NCBI RefSeq assembly: GCF_050948175.1
Contig: NW_027490115.1
Coordinates: 1,178,001-1,242,000, forward strand
Reading direction: 5' to 3'
Source of the DNA: Xylocopa sonorina
Taxonomy: Eukaryota > Arthropoda > Insecta > Hymenoptera > Apidae
Length of the DNA: 64,000 nucleotides
The translations under genes and the position numbers were made by a program. Positions 38,340 to 53,400 of this stretch are shown piece after piece (the stretch's first letter is position 1; the number at the start of each line of letters is the position of its first letter). A model generated the notes under the pieces. The model worked only from the letters and a program-made list of their open reading frames with translations, made no database searches and was not told the origin of the DNA.

Positions 38340-38359
38340 GTGTTAGGTATACCTAACAC
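38340..38359. repeat. 20-bp perfect palindrome at the unique/satellite boundary
   Basis: GTGTTAGGTATACCTAACAC is self-complementary over all 20 bases. Its right half merges into the first R monomer ('tacctaacacttcgcaatg'), where a normal monomer would read 'tacataacacttcgcaatg'. It contains TTAGG/CCTAA once each. Confidence 0.9.
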
Positions 38360-41300
38360 TTCGCAATGAATATTATATCTTATCATGAAACACAATTGAG
38401 ATGCTATATCGCAATTTAAGAAGTATTACAACACTATTTCCTCGATACGTAGACATCTGGAAACGCTTTTTCCTAGCAAAGATATGTGACATTTACATTA
38501 TTTGGTGTGCAGACGAGAAGTACATAACACTTCGCAATGAAAATTATACCTTATCGTGAAACATATATATTAGGTGCGATATCGCATTCTAAGAAGCAGT
38601 AGAACTCTAGTGCTTCGATACGTAGATATCTGGAAACGCATTTCCTAGCAAGGAATTGTGGCATTTGCATTCCTTTGAAGTATAGACGAGGTACACATAA
38701 CACTTCGCAATCAATATTATATCTTATCATGAATCATAGAAATGAGATGCGATATCGCGTTTTAAGAAGCATTAGAACTTTATTGCTTCGATACGTAGAC
38801 ATCTGGGAACGTTTTCCTATGCAAGGAAGTTGTGCATTTGCATTCTTTAGATGTGTAGACGAGGTATACATAACACTACGCAACGAATATTATATCTTGT
38901 CGTGAATCATAGAACTGAGATGTGATATCGCGTTTAAAGAAGCATTAGAACACTATTGCTTCGATACGTTGACATCTGGAAGCACATTCACTAGCAGGGA
39001 AGTGTGGCATTTACATTCTTTTGAAGTGTAGATGGGGAATACATAAGAATTCGCAATGAATATTATATCTTATCATGAAACATCGAAATGAAATGCGGTA
39101 GCGCGATTTAAGGAGCATTAGAACTCTATTGCTCTCATACGTAGACATCTGCAAGCGCTATTTCCTAGCAAGGAAGTGTTGCAGTTACATTCCTTTGAAG
39201 TGTATGCGAGGCATACATGACACTTCGCAATGAATATTATATCTTATTACGAGACATAGAAATGAAATGCGATATCGTGTTTTAAGGAGCATTAGAACAC
39301 TATTGCTTCGATACGTAGACATCTGCAAACGCTACATCCTAGCAAGGAAGTGTCGCATTCACATTCTTTTGAAGTGAATACTAGGAATATATGACACTTC
39401 GCAGTGAATATTATATCTTATCGTGAAATATAGAAATGATTTGCGATATCTCGTTTTAAGTAGCATTAGAAAACTATTGCTGCGATACGTAGACATCTGC
39501 CAAAGCTATTTCCTAGCAAGGAAGTGTCGCATTTACATTCATTTGAAGTGTATGCGAGGTATAAGTGACATTTCACAATGAATATAATATCTTATCATGA
39601 AATATAGAAAAGGAATGCTATATCGTGTTTTAAGAAGCATTAGAACTCTATTGCTACGATACGTAGACATCTGGAAACCCTACTTCCTAGCAGGAAAGTG
39701 TCGCATTTGCATTCTTTTGAAGTGAGTACAAGGTATACATGAACCTTCGCAGAGAATATTATATCTAATCATGAGACATAGGAATGAGATGCGATATCGC
39801 GTTTTAAGAAGTTTTAGAACTCTATAGCTACGATACGTAGACATCTGCAAACGCCACTTCCTAGCAAGGAAGTTCGCATTTACATTCATTGGAAGTGTTT
39901 GCGAGGTATAAGTAGCACATCGCAACGAATATTTCACCTTATCATGAAACATAGAACTGAGATGCGTTATTGCGTTTTAAGAAGCATTAGAACTCTATTC
40001 CTACGATACGTAGACATCTGGAAACGCTATTTCCCAGGAAGGAAATGTCGCATTTACATTCATTTGAAGTGAATACGAGGAGTACATAATACTTCGCAAT
40101 GAATATTATATCACATCATGAAACATAGAAATGAGATGCGATTTCGCACTTTAAGATGAGTTAGAAATCTATTGCTTCGATACGTAGACATCTGCAATCG
40201 CTTTTTCCTAGCAAGAAAGTGTCGCATTTACATTCTTCTGCAGTGAATACGCGGTATACATAACACTCCACAATGAGTATTATATCTCACCATAAAGCAT
40301 AGAAATGACACGCGATGTCCCGTTTGAAGAAGCACAAGAACTATACTGCTTCGATACGTAGACATCTGGAAACGCTACTTCCTAGCAAGGAAGTGTCGCA
40401 GTTACATTCTTTTGAAGTGAATACGAGGTACACGTAACACTGCACAATGAATATTATATCTTATCATGAAACATAGATATGAGAAGCGATATCGAGAATA
40501 AAGATGCACCAGATCTCTATTGCTTCGATACGAAGACATCTGCAAACGCTACTTCCTAGCAAGGAAGTGTCGCATTTACACTCTTTTGAAGTGAACACGA
40601 GGTATACATGACACTTCGCAATGAATATTATATCTTATCATGAAACATAGAAATGAGATGCGATGTCGCGATATAAGAAGCATTAGAACGCTATTGCTTC
40701 GATACGGAGACATCTGCAAACGCTATTTCCTAGCAAGAAAGTATTGCATTTAAATTCATTTGAAGTGAGTACAAGGTTTTCATGACACTTCGCAATGTAT
40801 ATTATATCTAATCATGAATCATAGAAATGAGATGCGATATCTTGTTTTATGAAAGCTTTAGAACTCTATTGCTTCGATACAAAGATATCTGCAATCGCCA
40901 TTCCCTAGCAAGGAAGCGTCGCATTTACATTCTTTTGAAGTGAATACGAGGTATACATGACTCTTCGCAATGAATATTATGTCATATCATGAAACAAAGG
41001 AATGAGATGCGATATCCCGTTTTATGAAGCATTATCACTCTATTTCTTCGATACGTAGACATCTGCAAACACTATTTCCTAGCAAGGACGTGTCGCATTT
41101 AAATTCATTTGAAGTGTATACGAGGTATACTTAACTCTTCGCAATGAATATTATATCTTATCATGAAACATAGAAATGAGATGCGATATCTCGTTTTAAG
41201 AAGCATTAGAACTCTATTGCTTCGATACGTAGACAGATGCAAACGCTATTTCCTAGCAAGGAAGTGTCGCATTTTCATTTGTTTGATGTGTATGCGAGGT

Positions 41301-44300
41301 ATAAGTGACACTTCGCAATGAATATTATATCTTATCATGAAACATAGAAATGAGATGCGATATCTCGTTTTAAGAAGCATTAGAACTCTATTGCTTCGAT
41401 ACGTAGACAGCTGCAAACGCTATTTCCTAGGAAGGAAGTGTCGCACTTACATTTATTTGAAGCCTAAGCGAGGAATACATAACACTTTGCAATGAATATT
41501 ATACCATGTCATGAATCGTAGAAGTGAGATGCGACATCTCGTTTTAAGAACCATTAGAACTCTATTACTTCGATACCTAGTCATCTGCAGACGCTATTCC
41601 CTAGCATGGAAGTGTCGCATTTACATTCTTTAGAAGTGAATACGAGGTATACGTGACACTTCGCAATGAATCCTATACCTTATCATGAAACGTAGAAATG
41701 GGAAGCGATAACGCGATTTAAAAAGCACTAGAACTCTATTGCTACCATACGTAGACATCTACAAACGCTATTTCCTACGAAGGAAATGTCGCATTTACAT
41801 TCATTTGATGTGTATGCGTTGTATACATGCCACTTCGCAATGAATATCATATCTCACCATGAAACATAGAAATGAGATGCGATAGCGCGTATCAAGAAGC
41901 ATTAGAACTCAATTGCTAAGATAGGCAGACATCTGCAAACGCTATTTCCTAGCAACGAAGTGTCGTGTTTACATTCTTTTGAAGTTAATACGAGGTATAC
42001 ATAATACTGCGCAATGAATAATGTATCTTACCATGAAACATAGAAATGAGTTGCGATATCGCGATATAAGAAGCATTAGAACCCTCATGCTTTGATACGT
42101 AGGCATCTGCAAACGCTACAATCTAGCAAGCAAGTGTCGCATTTACATTCTTTTGAGATGAATACGAGGTATACATAACACTCCACAATGAATATTATAT
42201 CTTATCATGAAACATAGAAATGAGATTCGATATCGCGATTTAAAAAGCATTAGAACTCTATTGCCTCGATACGTAGACATCTGCAAACGCTACTTCCTAG
42301 CATGGAAATGTCGCATTTACATTCTTTTGAAGTGAATACGAGCCATACATGACACTTCGCAATGAATATAATATCTTATCATGAAACATAGAAATGAGAT
42401 TCGATATCGCGTTTTGAGAAGCAATAGAACACTATTGCTTAGATACGTAAACATCTACAAACGCTATTTCCTAGCAAGGAAGTGTCGCATTTACATTCAT
42501 TTGTAGCGTAGACGAGGAATACAGAACACTTCGCAATTAATATTATATCTCATCATCAAACATAGAAATGAGATGCGATATCGCGATTTAAGGAGCACTA
42601 GAACACTATTGCTACGATACGTAGACATCTACAAACGCTATTTCCTAGCAAGGAAGTGTCGCATTTACATTCATTTGTAGCGTAGACGAAGAATACAGAA
42701 CACTTCGCAATTAATATTATATCTCATCATCAAACATAGAAATGAGATGCGATATCGCGATTTAAGAAGCACCAGGACACTATTGCTACGATACGTAGCC
42801 ATCTGCAAACGCTATTTCCAAGCATGGAAGTGTCTCATTTATATTCCTTTGAGTTGCATACGAGTTATAAATGACATTCCACAATGAATATTATATCTTA
42901 TCACGAAACATAGAAATGAGATGCGATATCGCGAATTAAGAAGCATTAGAACAATATTGCTTCGGTACGGAGACTTCTGCAACCGCTACTTCCTAGCAAG
43001 GAAGTGCCGCATTTACATTCTTTTGAAGTGAATACGAGGTATACATAACACTCCACAATGAATATTATGTCTTATCACGAATGATAGAAATGAGATGCGG
43101 TAACTCATTTTAAGAACCATTAGAACTCTATTACTTCGATACCTAGTCATCTGCAGACGCTATTTCCTAGCATGGAAGTGTCGCATTTACATTCTTTAGA
43201 AGTGAATACGATGTATACGTGACACTTCGCAATGAATCCTATACCTTATCATGAAACGTAGAAATGAGAAGCGATAACGCGATTTAAAAAGCACTAGAAC
43301 TCTATTGGTACCATACGTAGACATCTACAAACGCTATTTCCTACGAAGGAAGTGTCGCATTTACATTCATTTGATGTGTATGCGTTGTATACATGCCACT
43401 TCGCAATGAATATCATATCTCACCATGAAACATAGAAATGAGATGCGATATCGCGTTTTGAGAATCGTCAGAACACTATTGCTACAATACGTAGACATCT
43501 GCAAACGCTGTTTCCTAGCAAGGAAGTGTCGCATTTACATTCTTTTGAAGTATATGCGAGGTATACATGACACTTCGCATTGAGTATTATATCTTATCAT
43601 GAAACATAGAAATGAAATGCGATATCGCGTTTTATTTAGCACTAGAACTCTGTTGCTTCGATACGTAGACATCTGCAGACGCTACTTCCTAACTTGGAAG
43701 TGTTGCATTTACGTGCTTTTGAAGTGAATACGAGTTATACATGACACTTCGCAATGAATATTATTTCCTACCATGAAACATATTGGTGTGGTGCGATATC
43801 TCGATTTAAGAAGCATTAGAAATCTATTGCTTCGATACGTAGACATCTGCAAACGCTTTTTCCTAGCAAGAAAGTGTCGCATTTACATTCTTCTGCAGTG
43901 AATACGCGGTATACATAACACTCCACAATGAGTATTATATCTCACCATAAAGCATAGAAATGACACGCGATGTCCCGTTTGAAGAAGCACAAGAACTATA
44001 CTGCTTCGATACGTAGACATCTGGAAACGCTACTTCCTAGCAAGGAAGTGTCGCAGTTACATTCTTTTGAAGTGAATACGAGGTACACGTAACACTGCAC
44101 AATGAATATTATATCTTATCATGAAACATAGATATGAGAAGCGATATCGAGAATAAAGATGCACCAGATCTCTATTGCTTCGATACGAAGACATCTGCAA
44201 ACGCTACTTCCTAGCAAGGAAGTGTCGCATTTACACTCTTTTGAAGTGAACACGAGGTATACATGACACTTCGCAATGAATATTATATCTTATCATGAAA

Positions 44301-47300
44301 CATAGAAATGAGATGCGATGTCGCGATATAAGAAGCATTAGAACGCTATTGCTTCGATACGGAGACATCTGCAAACGCTATTTCCTAGCAAGAAAGTATT
44401 GCATTTAAATTCATTTGAAGTGAGTACAAGGTTTTCATGACACTTCGCAATGTATATTATATCTAATCATGAATCATAGAAATGAGATGCGATATCTTGT
44501 TTTATGAAAGCTTTAGAACTCTATTGCTTCGATACAAAGATATCTGCAATCGCCATTCCCTAGCAAGGAAGCGTCGCATTTACATTCTTTTGAAGTGAAT
44601 ACGAGGTATACATGACTCTTCGCAATGAATATTATGTCATATCATGAAACAAAGGAATGAGATGCGATATCCCGTTTTATGAAGCATTATCACTCTATTT
44701 CTTCGATACGTAGACATCTGCAAACACTATTTCCTAGCAAGGACGTGTCGCATTTAAATTCATTTGAAGTGTATACGAGGTATACTTAACTCTTCGCAAT
44801 GAATATTATATCTTATCATGAAACATAGAAATGAGATGCGATATCTCGTTTTAAGAAGCATTAGAACTCTATTGCTTCGATACGTAGACAGATGCAAACG
44901 CTATTTCCTAGCAAGGAAGTGTCGCATTTTCATTTGTTTGATGTGTATGCGAGGTATAAGTGACACTTCGCAATGAATATTATATCTTATCATGAAACAT
45001 AGAAATGAGATGCGATATCTCGTTTTAAGAAGCATTAGAACTCTATTGCTTCGATACGTAGACAGCTGCAAACGCTATTTCCTAGGAAGGAAGTGTCGCA
45101 CTTACATTTATTTGAAGCCTAAGCGAGGAATACATAACACTTTGCAATGAATATTATACCATGTCATGAATCGTAGAAGTGAGATGCGACATCTCGTTTT
45201 AAGAACCATTAGAACTCTATTACTTCGATACCTAGTCATCTGCAGACGCTATTCCCTAGCATGGAAGTGTCGCATTTACATTCTTTAGAAGTGAATACGA
45301 GGTATACGTGACACTTCGCAATGAATCCTATACCTTATCATGAAACGTAGAAATGGGAAGCGATAACGCGATTTAAAAAGCACTAGAACTCTATTGCTAC
45401 CATACGTAGACATCTACAAACGCTATTTCCTACGAAGGAAATGTCGCATTTACATTCATTTGATGTGTATGCGTTGTATACATGCCACTTCGCAATGAAT
45501 ATCATATCTCACCATGAAACATAGAAATGAGATGCGATAGCGCGTTTCAAGAAGCATTAGAACTCAATTGCTAAGATAGGCAGACATCTGCAAACGCTAT
45601 TTCCTAGCAACGAAGTGTCGTGTTTACATTCTTTTGAAGTTAATACGAGGTATACATAATACTGCGCAATGAATAATGTATCTTACCATGAAACATAGAA
45701 ATGAGTTGCGATATCGCGATATAAGAAGCATTAGAACCCTCATGCTTTGATACGTAGGCATCTGCAAACGCTACAATCTAGCAAGCAAGTGTCGCATTTA
45801 CATTCTTTTGAGATGAATACGAGGTATACATAACACTCCACAATGAATATTATATCTTATCATGAAACATAGAAATGAGATTCGATATCGCGATTTAAAA
45901 AGCATTAGAACTCTATTGCCTCGATACGTAGACATCTGCAAACGCTACTTCCTAGCATGGAAATGTCGCATTTACATTCTTTTGAAGTGAATACGAGCCA
46001 TACATGACACTTCGCAATGAATATAATATCTTATCATGAAACATAGAAATGAGATTCGATATCGCGTTTTGAGAAGCAATAGAACACTATTGCTTAGATA
46101 CGTAAACATCTACAAACGCTATTTCCTAGCAAGGAAGTGTCGCATTTACATTCATTTGTAGCGTAGACGAGGAATACAGAACACTTCGCAATTAATATTA
46201 TATCTCATCATCAAACATAGAAATGAGATGCGATATCGCGATTTAAGGAGCACTAGAACACTATTGCTACGATACGTAGACATCTACAAACGCTATTTCC
46301 TAGCAAGGAAGTGTCGCATTTACATTCATTTGTAGCGTAGACGAAGAATACAGAACACTTCGCAATTAATATTATATCTCATCATCAAACATAGGAATGA
46401 GGTGCGATATCCGGTTTAAGGAAGCACTAGTACACTACTGCTACGATATGTAGACATCTGCCAACGCTATTTCCTAGCAAGGAAGTGTCGCATTTACATT
46501 CATTTGAAGTGTAGACGAGGAAGACAGAACACTTCGCAATTAATATTATATCTCATCATCAAACATAGAAATGAGATGCGATATCGCGATTTAAGAAGCA
46601 CCAGGACACTATTGCTACGATACGTAGCCATCTGCAAACGCTATTTCCAAGCATGGAAGTGTCTCATTTATATTCCTTTGAGTTGCATACGAGTTATAAA
46701 TGACATTCCACAATGAATATTATATCTTATCACGAAACATAGAAATGAGATGCGATATCGCGAATTAAGAAGCATTAGAACAATATTGCTTCGGTACGGA
46801 GACTTCTGCAACCGCTACTTCCTAGCAAGGAAGTGCCGCATTTACATTCTTTTGAAGTGAATACGAGGTATACATAACACTCCACAATGAATATTATATC
46901 TTATCACGAATGATAGAAATGAGATGCGGTAACTCATTTTAAGAACCATTAGAACTCTATTACTTCGATACCTAGTCATCTGCAGACGCTATTTCCTAGC
47001 ATGGAAGTGTCGCATTTACATTCTTTAGAAGTGAATACGATGTATACGTGACACTTCGCAATGAATCCTATACCTTATCATGAAACGTAGAAATGGGAAG
47101 CGATAACGCGATTTAAAAAGCACTAGAACTCTATTGGTACCATACGTAGACATCTACAAACGCTATTTCCTACGAAGGAAGTGTCGCATTTACATTCATT
47201 TGATGTGTATGCGTTGTATACATGCCACTTCGCAATGAATATCATATCTCACCATGAAACATAGAAATGAGATGCGATATCGCGTTTTGAGAATCGTCGG

Positions 47301-50300
47301 AACACTATTGCTACAATACGTATACATCTGCAAACGCTGTTTCCTAGCAAGGAAGTGTCGTATTTACATTCTTTTGAAGTGTATGCGAGGTATACATGAC
47401 ACTTCGCATTGAGTATTATATCTTATCATGAAACATAGAAATGAAATGCGATATCGCGTTTTATTTAGCACTAGAACTCTGTTGCTTCGATACGTAGACA
47501 TCTGCAGACGCTACTTCCTAACTTGGAAGTGTTGCATTTACGTGCTTTTGAAGTGAATACGAGTTATACATGACACTTCGCAATGAATATTATTTCCTAC
47601 CATGAAACATATTAGTGTGGTGCGATATCTCGATTTAAGAAGCATTAGAAATCTATTGCTTCGATACGTAGACATCTGCAAACGCAAGTTCCTAGCAAGG
47701 AAGTGTCGCATTTACATTCTTCTGTAGTGAATACGAGGTATACACGACACTTCGCAATGAATATTATATCTTATCATGAAACATAGAAATGAGATGCGAT
47801 ATCGCCTTTTAGGAAGCATCAGAAATCAAACTCTATGATACGTAGGCATCTGCAAACGCTATTTCCTAGCAAGGAAGTATCTCACTTACATTCTTTTGAA
47901 GTGAATACGAGGTATTCATAACACGTCGCAGTGAATATTATATTTTATCATGAAACATAGAAATGAGATGCGATATCGCGATTTGAGAAGCATTAGAACC
48001 CTACAGATACGATACGTAGACAACTGCAAACGCTATATCCTAGCAAGGTAGTGTCGCATTTACATTCATTTGAAGTGTATGCGATGTATACATGATACTT
48101 CGCAATGGATATTATATCTTATCATGAAACATAGGAATGATATGCGATATCGCGTTTTATGAAGCATTAGAACCCTATTGCTACGATACATAGACATCTG
48201 CAGACGATAATTCCTGGCAAGGAAGTGCCGCATTCTCATTCTTTTGAAGTGAATACGAGGTATGCATATTATATCTTGTCATGAAACATAGGAATGAGAT
48301 GCGAAATTGCGTTTTGTGAAGCATTAGAACTCTATTACTTCGATACGTAGACATCTGTCAACGCTATTTCCTACCAAGGAATTGACGCATTTACATTCAT
48401 TTGAAGTGTATGCGAGGTCTACAATGACACTTCGCAAAGAATATTATATCTTATCATGAGACATAGAAATGAGATGCGATAGCGCGTTTCAAGAAGCATT
48501 AGAACTCAATTGCTAAGATAGGTAGACATCTGCAAACGCTATTTCCTAGCCACGAAGTGTCGTATTTACATTCTTTTGAAGTTAATACGAGGTGTACATA
48601 ATACTGCGCAATGAATAATGTATCTTACCATGAAACACAGAAATGAGTTGCGATATCGCGATATAATAAGCATTAGAACCCTCATGCTTCGATACGTAGG
48701 CATCTGCAAACGCTACAATCTAGCAAGCAAGTGTCGCATTTACATTCTTTTGAGGTGAATACGAGGTATACATAACACTCCACAATGAATATTATATCTT
48801 ATCATGAAACATAGAAATGAGATTCGATATCGCGATTTAAAAAGCATTAGAACTCTATTGTCTCGATACGTAGACATCTGCAAACGCTACTTCCTAGCAA
48901 GGAATTGTAGCATTGACATTCATTTGAAGTGAATACGAGGGATACATAACACTCCACAATGAATATTATATCTTATCATGAAACGTAGAAATGAGATGCG
49001 ATATCGCGATATAAGAAGCATTAGAACTCTATTGCTTCGATACGTAAACATCTGCAAGCGCTATTTCCTAGCAAGGAAGTGTCGCATTTACATTCATTGG
49101 AAGTGTAGACGAGGAGTACATAGCACTTCGCAACGAATATTATATCTTATCGTGAAACATAGAAATGAGATTCGATATCGCGTTTTGAGAAGCACTAGAA
49201 CACTATTGCTTAGATACGTAAACATCTACAAACGCTATTTCCTAGCAAGGAAGTGTCGCATTTACATTCATTTGTAGCGTAGACGAGGAATACAGAACAC
49301 TTCGCAATTAATATTATATCTCATCATCAAACATAGAAATGAGATGCGATATCGCGATTTAAAAAGAACTAGAACACTATTGCTACGATACGTAGACTTC
49401 TACAAACGCTATTTCCTAGCAAGGAAGTGTCGCATTTACATTCATTTGTTGCGTAGACGGGGAGTACAGAACACTTCGCAATTAATATTATATCTCATCA
49501 ACAAACATAGAAGTGAGATGCGATATCGCGATTTAAGAAGCACTAGAACACTATTGCTAAGATACGTAGACATCTACAAACGCTATTACCTAGCAAGGAA
49601 GTGTCGCACTTACATTCATTTGTAGCGTAGACGAGGAATACATAACACTCCGCAATGAATATTATATCTTATCATGAAACATAGAAATGGGATGCGATAT
49701 CGCGTTTTGAGAAGTAATAGAACTCTATTGCTTCGATACGCAGACATCTGCAAACGTTATATCCCCGCAAGGAAGAGTCGCATTTACATTCATTTGAAGT
49801 GAATACGAGGTATAAGTGACACTTCGCAATGAATAATAGATCTTATCATAAAACATAGAAATGAGATGCGATATCGTGTTTTAAGAAGTTTCAGAACTCT
49901 ATTGCTACGATACGTAGAAATCTGCAAACGTTACTTCCAAGCAAGGAAGTGTCGCATTTACATTCTTTAGATGTGAATACGAGGAATGCATGACATTTCG
50001 CAATGAATATTATATCTTGTCATGAAACATAGAAATGAGATGCGATATCCCGCTTTAAGAAGTAATAGAACTCTATTGCTTCGGTACGGAGACATCTGCA
50101 AACGCTGATTCCTAGCAAGAAAGTGTCGCATTTACATTCATTTGAAGTGTATGCGAGGTATACATGACACATCGCAATGAATAATATATCTTATCATGAA
50201 ACATAGAACAGAGGTGCGATATCCCTTTTTAAGAAGCATTAGAACTCTATTGCTTCCGTACGTAGGCATCTGCAAACGCTATTTCCTAGCAAGGAAGATT

Positions 50301-50821
50301 CGCATTTACATTCTTTTGAAGTGAATGCGAGGTATACATGACACTTCGCAATGAACACTATATCTTATCACGTAACATAGAAGTGAGATGTGATATCGCG
50401 ATATAAGTAGCATTAGAACGAAATTGCTACGGTACGTAGACATCTGCAAACGCTATTTCCTAGCAAGCAATAGTCGCATTTACATTCTTTTGAAGTGAAT
50501 ACGAGGTATATATGACACTTCGCAATGAATATTACATCTTATCACGAAACATAGAAATGAGTTGCGAAATCGCGATTTATGTAGCATTATAACTTTATTG
50601 CTATTATACGTAGACATCTGAATACGCTATTTCCTAGGAAGTAAGTGTTGCATTTACATTCGTTTGGAGAGAATACGAGGTATACGTGACACTTCGCAAT
50701 GAATATTATATCTTATCATGAAACATAAATGTGAGATGCGATGTCGCGTTTTAAGAAGCATTAGAGCTCTATTGCTACGATACGTAGACATCTGCAAACG
50801 CTATTTCCTAGCAAGGAAGTG
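38347..50821 (-). repeat. 174-bp satellite array, R orientation (array 6)
   Basis: About 72 R monomers. The first four (to about 39100) belong to a diverged subfamily with 'gtgtagacgagg', 'gtgtggcatt' or 'gtggcattt', and CTGGAAACGC; the array then becomes canonical. It contains the 21-mer HOR and, at about 48480-48900, a further copy of monomers found at 41880 and 45540. A 17-bp deletion removes the CACTTCGCAATG box at about 48262. Confidence 0.97.
40170..47685 (-). repeat. 21-monomer higher-order repeat, about 3655 bp, two copies
   Basis: Copy 1 about 40170-43824, copy 2 about 43825-47685. Whole lines match without difference, for example around 40381/44036 and 40561/44216. Offset is 3655 (21 x 174) up to about 46380, then 3829 because copy 2 carries one extra monomer (about 46390-46560). 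Each copy holds an internal repeat, 'ccattagaactctattactt' at about 41550 and again at about 43115, so HORs are nested. Confidence 0.93.
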
Positions 50822-50827
50822 TCGCAT
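50822..50827. repeat. Satellite polarity junction with 6-bp microhomology
   Basis: The R array reads GGAAGTGTCGCAT and at TCGCAT switches to F sequence TCGCATCTCATTTCTATG. TCGCAT occurs both in R (GTGTCGCATTT) and in F (GATATCGCATCTC), so the breakpoint lies within six shared bases. Confidence 0.9.
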
Positions 50828-52439
50828 CTCATTTCTATGTTTCACGATAAGGTATAATATTCATTGCGAAGCGTCATGTATACCTCGTATTCACTTCAAA
50901 TGAATGTAAATCCGACACTTGCATGCTAGGAAATAGCGTTTGCGGATGTCTACGTATCGTAGCAATAGTGATCTAATGCTTCTTAAAACGCGAAATCGCA
51001 TCTCATTTCTATGTTTCATGATAAGGTATAATATTCATTGCGATGTGTCAAGCCTACCTCGTATTCACTTCAAAATAATGTAAATGCGACACTTCCTTCC
51101 TAGGAAATAGCGTGTCCAGATATCTACGTATCGCAGCAATTGTGTTCTAATGCTTCTTAAAACGCGATATCGCATCTCATTTCTATGTTTCATGATAAGA
51201 TATAATATCCATTTCGAAGTGTCATGTATACCTCGTATTCACTTGAAAAGAATGTAAATGCGACACTTCTTTGCTAGGAAATGGCGTTTGCAGATATCTA
51301 CGTATCGTAGTAATAGTGTTCTAATACTTCTTAAAACGTGAAATCGCATCTCATATCTATGTTTCGTTACAAGGTATGATACTCATTGTGGAGTGTTATG
51401 TATACCCCTTATTCACTTCAAAATAATGTAAATGCGAAAATTCCATCCTAGGAAATGACGTTTGCAGATATCTACGTATCGTAGTAATAGTGTTCTAATG
51501 CATCTTAGAACGCGATATCGCATCTCATTTCTATGTTTCACGATAAGATATAATATTCATTGTGGAGTGTCACGTATGCTTCGTACTCACTTCGAAAGAA
51601 TGTAAATGCGACACTTCCTAGCTAGGAAATAGCGTTTCCAGATATCTACGTATCGTAGTAATAGTGTTCTAATGCTTCTTAAAACGCGAAATCGCACCTC
51701 ATTACTATGTTTCGTGATAAGGTATAATATTCATTGTGGAGTGTTATGTATACCCCTTATTGACATCAAAAGAATGTAAATGCGGCACTACCTTGCTATT
51801 ATATAGCGTTTGCATATGTCTACGTATCGTAGCAAGAGAGCTCTAATGCTTTTTAAATCCCGATATTGCTTCTCATTTCTATGCTTCATGATAAGATATA
51901 ATATTCATTGCGGAGTGGCATGTATACCTCGCATACACTTCAAATGAATGTGAATGCGACACTTCCTTGATAGAGAATAGAGTTTTCAGATGTCTACCTA
52001 TCGAAGCAATAGCGTTCTAATGCTTCTTAAAACGAGATATTGCATCTCTCTTCTATGTTGCATGATAAGATATAATATTCATTGCGAAGAGTCATGTATA
52101 CCTCGTATTCACTTCAAAAGAATGTAAATGCGACACTTACGTGCTAGGAAATAGCGTTTGCACATGTCTACGTATCCTAGCAATAGAGTTCTAATGCTTC
52201 TTAAAACGCGATGTCGCATCTCAATTCTATGTTTCATGATATGATATAATATTCATTGTTGTGTGTGATGTATACCTCGTATTCGATTCAAAAGAATGTA
52301 TATGCGACACTTACTTGCTAGGAAATAGTGTTTGCAGGTGTCTGCGTATCGTAGCAATACAGTTCTAATGCTTCTCAAAACGAGATATCGCATACCTTTT
52401 CTATGTTTCATGATAAGATATATTATTCATTGCGAAATG

Positions 52440-53400
52440 TCATGTATACCTCGTATTCTCTCCAAGTGAATGTAAATGCAACACTTCCTTGCTGGGAAAT
52501 AGCTTATTCAGATGTCTACGTATCGTAGCAATAGAGTTCTCATGCTACTTAAATGGCGATGTCGCATCTCATTTCTATGTTTCGCGATAAGATATAATAT
52601 TCAATGCGAAGTGTCATGTACACCTCGTATTCACAACAAAAGAATGTAAATGCGACACTTCCATGCTAAGAAATAGCGTCTGCAGGTGTCTACGCGTCGA
52701 GGCAATAGAGTTCTAATGCTTCTTAAAACGCGATATCGCATCTCTCTTATATGTTTTATGATAAGATATAATATTCATTGCGAAATGTCATGTATACCTC
52801 GTCTTCTCTCCAAACGAATGTAAATGCGACACTTCCTTGCTAGGAAATAGCGTATTCGGATGTCTACGTATCGTAGCAAAAGGGTTCTAATGCTACTCAA
52901 ATCGCGATATCGCATCTCACTTCTATGTTTCGTGATAAGTTATAATATTCATCCCGAAGTGTCATGTAAACGTGGAATTCACTTCAAAAGAATGTAAATC
53001 CGTCTATTGCTTGCTAGGAAATAGCGTCTGCAGATGTCTACGTATCGTGGCAATAGAGTTCTAATGCTACTTAAAACGCGATATCGCATCTCATTTCTAT
53101 GTTTCGTGACAAGATATAATATTCAATGCGAAGTGTCATGTACACCTCGTATTCACTACAAAAGAATGTAAATGCGACACTTCCATGCTAAGAAATAGCG
53201 TCTGCAGATGTCTACGCGTCGAGGCAATAGAGTTCTAATGCTTCTTAAAACGCGATATCGCATCTCTCTTCTATGTTTTATGATAAGATATAATATTCAT
53301 TGCGAAATGTCATGTATACCTCGTCTTTTCTCCAAACGAATGTAAATGCGACACGTCCTTGCTAGGAAATAGCGTATTCAGATGTCCACGTATCGTAGCA
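52440..53400 (+). repeat. Three-monomer HOR, about 522 bp, nearly two copies
   Basis: Markers recur 522 bp apart: 'attcaatgcgaagtgtcatg' at 52599 and 53121, CCATGCTAAGAAATAGCGTC, CTACGCGTCGAGGCAATAG, and CGTCTTCTCTCCAAACG. Confidence 0.8.

Noticed and set aside
38340..38359. Interstitial telomere (TTAGG) repeat
   Set aside because: Only one TTAGG and one CCTAA, in a palindrome; no tandem units.
48978..49625. Open frames of 93-99 codons with repeated Arg/Leu/Tyr-rich peptides, and similar frames throughout the arrays
   Set aside because: They repeat every 58 codons because the 174-bp period is a multiple of three. The same bases are open in F and R arrays and show no start-site or splice context.
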